From positions 1 through 34,632 of IMG/VR virus record IMGVR_UViG_3300034283_000223: DNA of 34,632 bases; one strand, 5' to 3'. Position 1 is the stretch's first letter, and the number at the start of each line of letters is the position of its first letter. Below the pieces are notes generated by a model. The model had not been told where the DNA came from and did not search any database. It saw only the letters and a list, made by a program, of their open reading frames with translations. This DNA comes from a virus. The position numbers and the translations under genes were made by a program. This document shows, piece by piece, positions 1 through 7,200 of the stretch.

Positions 1-218
1 TTTTCCAGCAATTCCTTGCTTGGATTCTTGATGTCCTCAGTAGCAGTTGAGATTTCAATCTTTGACATGGTCACATTGTTGACCACCTCGGCAAAGCAAT
101 GTTCTCTGTAGCCAACTGGACCAATATCCTCGGTGATAGTATCAATCTCTGCGTTGCCATACGCAGTGTACTTTTCTCCATTAAACTCAAAATCAACACT
201 TACATCTTCCATAATCAT
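1..218 (-). CDS. Hypothetical protein, C-terminus cut by window edge
   Basis: The frame opens with ATG at 218 and stays open to the window edge, giving 72 complete codons. It begins MIMEDVSVDFEFNGEKYTAYG and is rich in acidic and beta-prone residues; I do not recognise the family. The ATG overlaps the TGA of the upstream gene in an ATGA, and AAGGAAG lies 11 bases upstream as a plausible ribosome binding site. It is the last visible member of the recombination-module transcript, but the sequence shows nothing of its role. It is shorter than its true length because the gene continues outside the window. Confidence 0.6.
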   Translation of the reverse strand, partial: MIMEDVSVDFEFNGEKYTAYGNAEIDTITEDIGPVGYREHCFAEVVNNVTMSKIEISTATEDIKNPSKELLE

Positions 219-511
219 AATCTTGGTACTTCCTTTTTGATTTGTGCTAACACGAAGAGCGACCTTACCAGCGCACGCTCAAGATGGTCAACACTTGTTT
301 CACCGTTATTATCTGGACAAGGCGAGGACTTGTGCAACTGCATCTGCGCTGTGGCTAGGTGACGAATCGCTCTGGCAATATGGTAGTCGTGAGTCGGCCT
401 ATCCTTAACCAGCCAGTCTCCGTAGGCAGACTTGTCCGATCCCTTACCCATCACGCGCCAGACTATCTCTTGTGCAGCGTTGCCCATCTCTTGAATTGTG
501 GGTGCATTCAT
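215..511 (-). CDS. Hypothetical protein, 98 aa
   Basis: Soluble, mostly helical 98-residue protein with His-rich central segments (HDYHIARAIRHLATAQMQLH, about residues 41-60) followed by an acidic/hydrophobic helix (DHLERALVRSLFVLAQI). The pattern loosely recalls small phage proteins of the MazG/DUF5664 nucleotide-pyrophosphatase neighbourhood, but I see no diagnostic metal-binding motif and do not assign a function. Its ATG overlaps the stop of the 23-codon ORF upstream (ATGA), and a strong AGGAGG site inside that ORF lies just before it. Its own stop overlaps the next start. Start choice is therefore well supported; function is not. Confidence 0.75.
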   Translation of the reverse strand: MNAPTIQEMGNAAQEIVWRVMGKGSDKSAYGDWLVKDRPTHDYHIARAIRHLATAQMQLHKSSPCPDNNGETSVDHLERALVRSLFVLAQIKKEVPRL

Positions 512-579
512 TTTGCAAGCCTCCTATAGAATTCGTCCAGTAATCCTTCTAGCCATAAGACATCTGCTGGGTCGATCAT
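508..579 (-). CDS. Micro-ORF, 23 aa, coupled on both sides
   Basis: A 23-codon frame, MIDPADVLWLEGLLDEFYRR followed by LAK. Its ATG overlaps the stop of the PD-(D/E)XK nuclease gene (ATGA) and its TGA overlaps the ATG of the 98-aa gene (ATGA). The AGGAGG near its end would serve the downstream gene. It may encode a small amphipathic helix, or its value may be that translating it couples the two flanking genes. A longer frame ending at the same stop and starting near 738 only shadows the nuclease gene. Confidence is moderate because so short a frame has little coding signal. Confidence 0.45.
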   Translation of the reverse strand: MIDPADVLWLEGLLDEFYRRLAK

Positions 580-1394
580 AACTTCATCCCAGGAGGCGTA
601 TAGCCTTTGACCCAAGCCCATACTTTCTGCATCGCGCAGAAGGCAATACCAGCTTGGTAGAGTTCGTCTTCGTCCCATACCTTCGTCATCAGCTTGGTAG
701 CATCGTTTGACGCTAGGACCACCGACACGCAGGCACACTTAGGATTCTCGCTTGCGTTTCGGTACGCCCAAAGCTGGGCGCAATCTGTATCGTAGAAAGG
801 ATCGTACTTAGGGTTAACCTTACGATTCTTCAAGTCGATCATTGCGTCACCAATACCCTTCATTCTTACATAGGCATCGGATCTTCCAGCATAACCAGCA
901 CCGACCAGACCTTTTTCGCACCAGTAGGTTTTCTCGATGTTTGCGTCCGCCCACTTCTTAAAGGTTTCAATGTACGGCTTGAGGACTTCATCCTCGGAAG
1001 GAGAACGTCCCAATAGGATGTTTTCCATTTCCGTGTGCATTTTCGTGCCATGTTCAGCTGCCTTCGTTGTTGATTCTTTAGAGTCCTTAACCACTCTTCG
1101 AGCGTAGGTTTCGAGCGTTTCATCTGCCTCCTTCGGAAGTGTGAGCGAGGACATGATTGCCTGCTCTATCTTCCACGCCGTCAATTGCGGCTTATCCATA
1201 ATGCCAAGCACGCTGGTTACGGATGGGTACAATCCCATCTGGCGCGCATCGGCTACGGTTGTGTTTCTTTCTTTCCCGTTCTTGCCAATCACAACGTGGG
1301 CGGATTCACCCTCGGCTGTGTACCAATGTCCCGCCTGGTCAGTAGCGACCAGACGGGAATTAGTAGGCTCTTTCGCTGTGATTGTAAGAGCCAT
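576..1394 (-). CDS. RecB/Cas4-like PD-(D/E)XK exonuclease
   Basis: This 272-aa protein carries the ordered motifs of the RecB-like PD-(D/E)XK nuclease superfamily: HGTKMH around residues 115-120, a CEK with Glu160, GRSDAY with Asp173, MIDLKN with Asp187 and Lys189, and QLWAY around 207-211. In this superfamily the Asp and the D-x-K pair bind the metal for DNA hydrolysis, and the Q-x-x-x-Y motif contacts DNA. It follows an SSB-like gene by 5 bases and precedes small genes by ATGA overlap. This is the usual setting of a phage recombination or DNA-processing exonuclease. The start MALTI lacks a clear Shine-Dalgarno sequence but lies right after the upstream stop. No helicase or iron-sulfur Cys cluster is visible, so Cas4 in the strict sense is unlikely. 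Confidence 0.85.
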   Translation of the reverse strand: MALTITAKEPTNSRLVATDQAGHWYTAEGESAHVVIGKNGKERNTTVADARQMGLYPSVTSVLGIMDKPQLTAWKIEQAIMSSLTLPKEADETLETYARRVVKDSKESTTKAAEHGTKMHTEMENILLGRSPSEDEVLKPYIETFKKWADANIEKTYWCEKGLVGAGYAGRSDAYVRMKGIGDAMIDLKNRKVNPKYDPFYDTDCAQLWAYRNASENPKCACVSVVLASNDATKLMTKVWDEDELYQAGIAFCAMQKVWAWVKGYTPPGMKL

Positions 1395-1399
1395 TTGAT

Positions 1400-2041
1400 T
1401 TAGAATGGCACTTGGTTGCCGTCTGCATCAAGCTCGACCTTAGTGGCCGTGGACTTGCCAGCAGCGGTAGCAAACTCCTTGGAAGCACGAATCTTTTCCT
1501 GCAACCAATCGGGCATATCATTGAACTGACCAGCTTCACCCTGCTCGATCTCGTAATACAACTGATCGTTGGTGGTGGTAGCTGGTGCTTTCATTCCCTT
1601 GGGTAGTTTGGATGCACCTGCGATGGCGCAGTATTGCCGACCCTGCTGGCTGGTCTTGTGGATCAGCGTGAGCATAGCTGGCTTGCCCAATAGGTTCTTC
1701 AAGCTGAACGCCTGGAGTTCCTTGGAGGTGAAAGTCTGGCCTCTCCACTGCTCAAGCAGTTTCCGCAAGCTTGCTTTCTCGCCAAGGCTGCGGGTCTGCT
1801 CGATGGAAACGACCATAGGCTTTTGGATCGTGGTGCGTTTGCCATTCTCCTCGACCTCGAACTCATCGGTTTGATCGGGCAACTCAAAGGTCAAGCGGAC
1901 TTTAGGTGTCCACTTCTCCTGGTTGTCCCAATTGGTTTTCTGGTGGCCTAGATCGACTAGGCTGTAAAGAACGCCAACAGTTGCGCCAGCTTCGGGCAAC
2001 TTGCGTTCCATCTTCTGCGATTCACTTATGGTTAGTGCCAT
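1400..2041 (-). CDS. Putative single-stranded DNA-binding protein
   Basis: The 213-aa protein has a beta-rich core (about residues 18-130, with KVRLTFELP and PAMLTLIHKTSQQGRQYCAI), a flexible linker and an acidic C-terminus ending VELDADGNQVPF. The final acidic stretch plus hydrophobic Pro-Phe resembles the C-terminal tip that SSB proteins use to recruit partner enzymes. Position between two nuclease genes fits a recombination or replication SSB. AAAGGAGAT lies 7 bases before the ATG. I infer the SSB role from the tail, composition and context; the OB-fold itself is not demonstrable by eye. Its first residues MALTI are the same as those of the following nuclease, probably by chance or local duplication. 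Confidence 0.65.
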   Translation of the reverse strand: MALTISESQKMERKLPEAGATVGVLYSLVDLGHQKTNWDNQEKWTPKVRLTFELPDQTDEFEVEENGKRTTIQKPMVVSIEQTRSLGEKASLRKLLEQWRGQTFTSKELQAFSLKNLLGKPAMLTLIHKTSQQGRQYCAIAGASKLPKGMKAPATTTNDQLYYEIEQGEAGQFNDMPDWLQEKIRASKEFATAAGKSTATKVELDADGNQVPF

Positions 2042-2054
2042 TGTAGTATCTCCT

Positions 2055-2516
2055 TTATTTATTTGGGTTTAGTTTTGGTTGTATGTATGGGGTAAGTTCG
2101 TCTTGATTGTGTACCCAAAATCCAGCACCAACTGTGGTTGACATAGGATTGCTGGGCACATATTCGATCTTCACATTGGAAGGCGCGATCTGTCGAGCTA
2201 ATTCGCACACGCTGTCGGCGGTCATTATGACTAGCCACTCTTTGCGTCCGTTACGGCGGAAGAATACTGCTGGGATCTTGCCCTTCGGACAATCACGCTT
2301 GGATTGCTCCATCCACTCTTCGGGTTTGAGTGCTTGGCAACGCTTGCCTTCAATGTGGAAGGGAAAGTTCTCGCAAACCACATCCCCGCTACCACCCTCT
2401 GGATTGCCTGCGAACTGTTGGCTACGGCGAGCCTTCTGCCAGCCCTGCTCCCGCAGGTAGTTTGCTAATTCTCGCTCACCCGCTGCGCCTTTAGCCCGAC
2501 TATTGATTTTGCCCAT
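2055..2516 (-). CDS. Hjc-like PD-(D/E)XK endonuclease
   Basis: 153 aa. The N-terminus has the layout of archaeal Hjc-type Holliday-junction resolvases and related phage nucleases: SRAKGAAGERELANYLRE with Glu14, RRSQQF, GGSGDVV with Asp45, and HIEGKR with Glu56 and Lys58. These four residues match the E...D...E-x-K metal site of the superfamily. The C-terminal third (WLVIMTADSVCELARQIAP) probably completes the fold. The protein could cleave branched DNA before packaging; context with an SSB-like protein and an exonuclease supports recombination or replication. Junction specificity cannot be read from sequence. The ATG at 2516 is preceded by ATGG and by a small hairpin (see 2521-2575). Confidence 0.75.
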   Translation of the reverse strand: MGKINSRAKGAAGERELANYLREQGWQKARRSQQFAGNPEGGSGDVVCENFPFHIEGKRCQALKPEEWMEQSKRDCPKGKIPAVFFRRNGRKEWLVIMTADSVCELARQIAPSNVKIEYVPSNPMSTTVGAGFWVHNQDELTPYIQPKLNPNK

Positions 2517-2520
2517 CCAT

Positions 2521-2575
2521 CGGGTTTAGCTGTCAACCCGCGATGGTGTCGATATATATTTTAATCTATTTTAGT
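2521..2575 (-). promoter_or_regulatory. Hairpin and AT-rich promoter-like stretch
   Basis: Between two minus-strand genes lies a perfect 6-bp inverted repeat, CGGGTT (2521-2526) and AACCCG (2535-2540), with an 8-base loop. Next to it is an AT-rich run (2551-2575) containing TATATAT on the minus strand. On the minus strand the AT-rich run comes first and the hairpin lies in the leader just before the ATG at 2516. This could be a promoter followed by a leader hairpin; a good -35 at ideal spacing is not obvious, so the call is tentative. Confidence 0.35.
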
Positions 2576-2750
2576 TCCGCCAAGTCTTATTAGCTCTGCT
2601 AATATCCTCATTAAATCGTCTAATCATTGCCATCATGGTCAGCTTTTCTACGATCTTCTTGTTCTTCTTCACCCAAGCCACAGCCTCATCAAAGGACTCC
2701 ATGTCCTTTAGACCTTCCTCGAACTTAGCCCAAGCTTCTTTCTCGTTCAC
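2571..2750 (-). CDS. Small hypothetical protein, 59 aa, GTG start
   Basis: Reading from a GTG at 2750 gives a 59-aa helical, lysine- and glutamate-rich protein (KEAWAKFEEGLKDMESFDEA, KKNKKIVEKL). I prefer this start because GTGA overlaps the TGA of the upstream nuclease gene, the same coupling used elsewhere in the window. A longer frame from a GTG at 2816 would overlap that gene by 70 bases. No family is recognised; it could be a small partner of the preceding nuclease, which is inference from coupling only. Confidence 0.6.
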   Translation of the reverse strand: MNEKEAWAKFEEGLKDMESFDEAVAWVKKNKKIVEKLTMMAMIRRFNEDISRANKTWRN

Positions 2751-3142
2751 AAGCTTTGGAATACACGCCAGTTCTGACCTGTCGAGGGGCAAAGCTTGGT
2801 TGTTATGCTTTTGCACTTGGCGATGGGTAACAGCCAGAATAAATCATCGTTCATTCCCCAGCACGCCACATAATCCACGCCACTGATAGCGCGCTTGGGG
2901 ATATTAAATCCATTGCCACTGCTGGTAGTAAAGCGGTATTTGGTGCGCCCAGGCTCTACGGTCTGTGCGGTCTTAACTTGGATGCGGAAGAACTTATTGT
3001 TCTTTTCGGCCACCACATCGTACCCAGCAAAATCCTCATAAGGCGTAAGCACGTTGTACCCGCACCGCAGCAACGCGCCAGTTACGCGAGCTACCCCTAC
3101 TGCTCCAACTTGGCGTGATGTTAATTTCATCCTTGACGGCAT
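2747..3142 (-). CDS. PD-(D/E)XK endonuclease-like protein
   Basis: 131 aa. LLRCGYNVLTPYEDFAGYDV followed by FFRIQVKTAQ shows the D-x(n)-Q-x-K variant of the PD-(D/E)XK core, with Asp42, Gln55 and Lys57, as in the small endonucleases of the PF11645 type. The first acidic residue usually seen in the N-terminal helix is replaced in GAVGVARV, so activity is uncertain. The C-terminal half has SGVDYVACWGMNDDLFWLLP, typical of the conserved strand pair following the active site. AGGA lies 8 bases before the ATG. It stands back to back with the plus-strand gene at 3169, sharing a short intergenic region that overlaps its first codons. Confidence 0.7.
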   Translation of the reverse strand: MPSRMKLTSRQVGAVGVARVTGALLRCGYNVLTPYEDFAGYDVVAEKNNKFFRIQVKTAQTVEPGRTKYRFTTSSGNGFNIPKRAISGVDYVACWGMNDDLFWLLPIAKCKSITTKLCPSTGQNWRVFQSL

Positions 3143-3161
3143 TCGGTTTGTCCTAGATACT
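3133..3161 (+). promoter_or_regulatory. Promoter candidate giving a leaderless transcript
   Basis: TTGACG (3133-3138) and GATACT (3156-3161) are spaced by 17 bases. They match the sigma70-type -35 and -10 consensus at 5 of 6 and 4 of 6 positions. The expected transcription start falls at or within a base or two of the ATG at 3169, and no Shine-Dalgarno sequence precedes that ATG, so the message would be leaderless. The -35 lies within the first codons of the opposite nuclease gene. Confidence 0.5.
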
Positions 3162-3168
3162 TTTCACT

Positions 3169-3534
3169 ATGAAAGCAATAACAATGATAACACTGACGGC
3201 GATGCTGATGGCATCGGTGATGGCGGAAGATGATGACGCTGACGCTGTTGATTTTGTGGGAGCAGTGCTAAAGCGCAACGGATTCTCATGTGGCCGTGGA
3301 TGCGTAATATCAGAGAATGGTGGAATGGCTTATTCATCGTCATCTGGTAGGTCAATAATTTCTACTGAGGGTTTCTATTTTAAGTCTGGAAGTAGTGTTG
3401 TTGGAAAAGATTCGACATTCATATCGAAGTCTAGGAATTTCTTTTATGGAACTTCTGCAACGATTAAGGCTGGTTCTGCCTATATGAATGGAGACGCTGT
3501 TTGGGTTGGATCTCAAGAAGAGGATAATGATTAA
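3169..3534 (+). CDS. Small secreted protein of unknown function (possible moron)
   Basis: 121 aa. Residues 1-19 look like a signal peptide (MKAITMITLTAMLMASVMA) with an AxA-like SVMA cleavage site, followed by an acidic stretch EDDDADAVD. The mature part has two cysteines close together (GFSCGRGCVIS), then Ser/Gly/aromatic beta-rich repeats and an acidic tail QEEDND. No family is recognised. It is the only plus-strand gene within a 27-kb minus-strand block, has its own promoter candidate, and its stop overlaps the convergent stop of the GH108 gene by 3 bases. That is the layout of a moron: an independently expressed cargo gene, often altering the host envelope. A Gram-negative periplasmic fate is likely; role unknown. 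Confidence 0.75.
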   Translation: MKAITMITLTAMLMASVMAEDDDADAVDFVGAVLKRNGFSCGRGCVISENGGMAYSSSSGRSIISTEGFYFKSGSSVVGKDSTFISKSRNFFYGTSATIKAGSAYMNGDAVWVGSQEEDND

Positions 3535-4295
3535 GCTCCAAATATTGCGAGCCTATTCCGTATTCTGCTTTCTAGTCCACTAATAAACTTCTTTCTGGCT
3601 GGGTTGCGTTGAGCCATTCGGTATTCGTCCTCAAGCTGGGCTTGGCTGGCTGCACGCATTAACGCCTTTGGCTCAACTTGGTTGATGGCCTGCAATGTCT
3701 TTGGACCTAGCCCTCCGTCAACAGTTACCTTCTGCCCCAGCGTGTTCAGTCCTTGCTGGATGTACTTCGTTGCACCGCCCATCCCGCGATTAAACGCGAG
3801 ATCTTGTGCGAATGGCTGGACTTCCTGGGGGAGTTTAGAGACGAATGGGCTGGTATACTCTTTGACGTACTGCGCCGCAGCCTGCGCTCTTTCTTGCGCT
3901 GGGAGCGATGAGATTCTTTTGAAGGCATCTGGATGATATTTGTCGTTAATACCAGCAACCTCAAAATTACCACCCATATCTCCTGCTGGCAATTTATAGA
4001 CCTGCACGTTGCCCTGCTTGTCCTTCCTTGCCTCAAAGTCAATTGTCTTTAACGCTGCTGTTTGTAGTGCATCTTGTTCTGGTTTTGTTTGCATAGGTTG
4101 TTGTTCCTCTATAAAGTCAAGTTCTGGTGCTTGCGTGGCTTGTGGCATTTGCTTGGCATATTCTCTAGCCTTCTCAATCGGAGCTATCCTTCTTATCTCT
4201 TCTGGCACTGGCTCGTATCCAGTACCAGTAAGTTCTCTTGCCACCATATCGTTTCTCAAGGAGACATCCTTGGATGGGTTCACGGAAAATTTCAT
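3531..4295 (-). CDS. GH108-type muramidase with PG_binding_3 domain
   Basis: 254 aa. The middle and C-terminal parts follow the GH108 N-acetylmuramidase layout: TIDFEAR with Glu88 as likely catalytic acid, then GDMGGNFEVAGINDKYHPD (105-123), which matches the family's D-P-G-G...G-I block. The peptidoglycan-binding part follows: DLAFNRGMGGATKYIQQGLN and VTVDGGLGPKTLQAIN, with a C-terminal EDEYRMAQRNPARKKFISGL typical of PG_binding_3. Unlike canonical members, which read E-G-G, this one reads E-A-R, with a longer insert before D-x-G-G. The first 80 residues are a linker starting [11 protein letters not shown], a motif shared with the 24285-24626 protein. Position at the end of the ejection-protein run suggests a virion-associated lysozyme or the endolysin. 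Confidence 0.75.
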   Translation of the reverse strand: MKFSVNPSKDVSLRNDMVARELTGTGYEPVPEEIRRIAPIEKAREYAKQMPQATQAPELDFIEEQQPMQTKPEQDALQTAALKTIDFEARKDKQGNVQVYKLPAGDMGGNFEVAGINDKYHPDAFKRISSLPAQERAQAAAQYVKEYTSPFVSKLPQEVQPFAQDLAFNRGMGGATKYIQQGLNTLGQKVTVDGGLGPKTLQAINQVEPKALMRAASQAQLEDEYRMAQRNPARKKFISGLESRIRNRLAIFGA

Positions 4296-7200
4296 TGCTT
4301 TTGGCCTCGCTTAATTCTTGACTCATTACGAATCAAAAACTCTTTTCTTGCATCACTACCAACTTGAGAATACGCGCTCTTTAATGCCCTAACCTTATCC
4401 TCGCTACCAAGTCTCTTAAAGCCACTATCACCAAGCAATGCTTCAGCAGCAGCGCGGTTGGCTCGGCCTCTTATCTTTGAGTATTTTTCATACAACTCTG
4501 GAGACAGCCTGTACTTTTCATTGCCAATCATAAATTGCTCTAAAGGCTTCGGTGGTATCACGTCTCCATTTTCAGTTTCCTTGAATAGCTTGTAAATTGC
4601 CAAGGTGGTTTTATCGTATGTCGCTTCCCTTGATTTGGTGAAATCAAAAAAGTTGTACATTACTGGATCAGCACCTTCTGGTGTTTGAGGTATTTCCCTT
4701 CCCCATATATCAATCTTTTTTGGCAGATCCTCCGCATAGCCAGGAATCTTTCTCTTGAGGACTTCGCCAAATAAATTTAGCGTTCTTTCTGTTGTATCTT
4801 CACCCTCAATATCCTTAATCTTTATTTTCTCTGGCAATGAATCGCTCATAGCCCTTGACACAGCACTAAGCGTATTGGGAAAAACTATTGAAGATACTGT
4901 TCCAAAGTAATTGGCAATCCACTTATCCATTCTATCCCTCTTCCCGTCAAGCATGGCCGAAAGAAGGCTGTTTGTTCCCTTCAGAAAGCTTTGGTTCATA
5001 GCAAATGACAAGGTTTCTGGAACAAGTGCGGTTAAAAATTCTGGACTTATAAATTCACCCTTATCTGTTGCCTTGCTTGCTTCGTTCCAAGTTGCAAGCA
5101 TTCCGCCAACAATCCCCATTTTCTCAAGATTCATAACACGATCACCAGGCTGAAGGTCTGTAGAATCACCTTCAGCAAATCTTTCCAGCGCGCTAAGGTT
5201 TATTGTTCGGGGAGGAAGTGTTTTGTATTGTATGTCCCTAGTCTTCTCGGAATCCTCTGCCGACCCCCCAATCACTCCAGCATCCGATAATGTTTTTGCG
5301 ACTGCACCTATGGTTAGGCTTGTTAATGTTTTACCTATCGCCATATGCACGCCTCTTGCATCTTTGGCCTGCATTGCTGGTATTCCCTTTGTAACGAGCG
5401 CATAACCAGGAAGCGAATAATCAAGCATTTCATCAATTACGTTTGCTGGTGTCTTTGCGTATGGGATAATTGTCTTTCCAAGAGTCCTCGCCAATCCAAC
5501 CCTATTACCAAGGCCAAACATATTTGATACGCTTAATGCTGCTCTTGATAGTGGCGTATCCTGCTGGAACACGGCCTCTGCTGCCTCTTGCTCTATTTTC
5601 CCTAAAGCTTCTGCTGATGGAAGTCTGGTAGCAACAGAAATAGCTTTACCAGTTTGACCAGCAAGCTGTGCAGATTCAGCCAAAAGCCTTGATTGAGCCA
5701 TTCTTCTAAATGGAGTATCGCCAAGCTGAAGTAGGCGCAACATTGTTTCTGGAGGTACGCCAAGCACTGTTTCGGCGGCCAGTCTAGCCCTATCAAGCCC
5801 AGCCTGCCCCAATCCTTTCCATCCGTTAAGAACTGGTTGGGCCAATCCAGATCCCGTCCAGAACTGCTTAAACGCTTGGGCTGGCTGAAATCCCCTTATT
5901 TTCTCTCCAGACAATAACCCTTCGGCACTGATGCCTCTTTTTAGCCCAGCCAATCCTTCTCCGCCTCCGCGAACAAATGCCTTAACTGTTTCCCCAACCC
6001 TTCTTGCTCCAGCCAAAGATATTGGCGAGGATACAGTTCTTTCCGCAACTGGCATTCCAACTGATTTCTTGAATGCCCTTGCCACCTCTTGGCTTATAAA
6101 CGCACCCTGTCTTCCAATTGCTCTAGGCAATGAACTTACCGCATTGCTCCAAAGATTCGTGACCAAGGACAAGGGGGCAAGAAGATTTCCTTGTATTACG
6201 GTTGGCAATGTCTCAGCAAAAAACTTCTTGGGAACAAGTCTTGACTCAAAGTTCTGGAATCTGAATGCACTCTCTATGAATCTCTTTTCTGCTTGAATTG
6301 CTCTTTGTATGTCAACATCATCCAGCGTGTTTCTTGCTGTTTCCGCAAGAGTTTCATAGGTTGACCTAGTTCTGGCTTGAAGCTTAAAAAGCTTTCTGGC
6401 TTTTATAAGAAGGGGCTGAGTAAGGGTTCTTCCATTCTTATCAAGAAAAACGCTTAGCGCGGCAAGGTATCCATTTTGGGTTGCCGACGGGAGAGTCCTC
6501 ATTGCTGCGACAGTTTGAGCGGCTTCTGTAGGTAGTTTTATTCTGGTCTTTGCAAGATCAATCAATGACTTTACATCATTCTGTTTTGAGGCTCGGTTAA
6601 TTAGCTCGGCATTTGCAACTACTTTTTGAGGAGCAGTTCCGCTTTCAAAAATTCCTCTAACAACATCATCTGATTCGTTTGCCAAAGCATCTTGTAATGC
6701 CTTCTGGCCGAACTTTGCGTATTTTATATCCTCACTCTTTGCTAGTTGTTCTCGAACTTCTCTGTTAAGAAATGGATCTTTAACCATCTTCACGCCTGCC
6801 TGCCTATATCCAATCCCCCTTGGTGTAGCAGGCAATTCAATCGGCAATTCAACTGGAGCAACGCCTGCCTTTGCTACTGCTTGCTCTGCCTTTGGAGCAA
6901 CAGACCCAACTGCTCTTGGGGCTTGCTTTAACTCTTGCAACACTCTTGCCGCTGCAGTCGTACTTTCAATTGATGGCATAACAGCAGGCGCAACAGCCCT
7001 TGCTGCTGGTGCGACCTTGCCAGTAAATCCTTCAGCAACTCCTCTTGCCAATCCAACCAGCCCACCACCAGTAGGCGTGAGAATAGATGCCGCTGTTGTG
7101 GTTATTGGATACTTCTCAACATCGCGCTGTAATACTTCGCTGATGCGAGCCATACGCTCTGGACCTAGCAATGCTTTACCAGCAGCCTCTTGACCCTTTT

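Noticed and set aside
2751-2816. Longer start (GTG at 2816) for the 59-aa gene
   Set aside because: It would overlap the upstream nuclease gene by 70 bases, whereas the GTGA overlap at 2750 matches the coupling used throughout.
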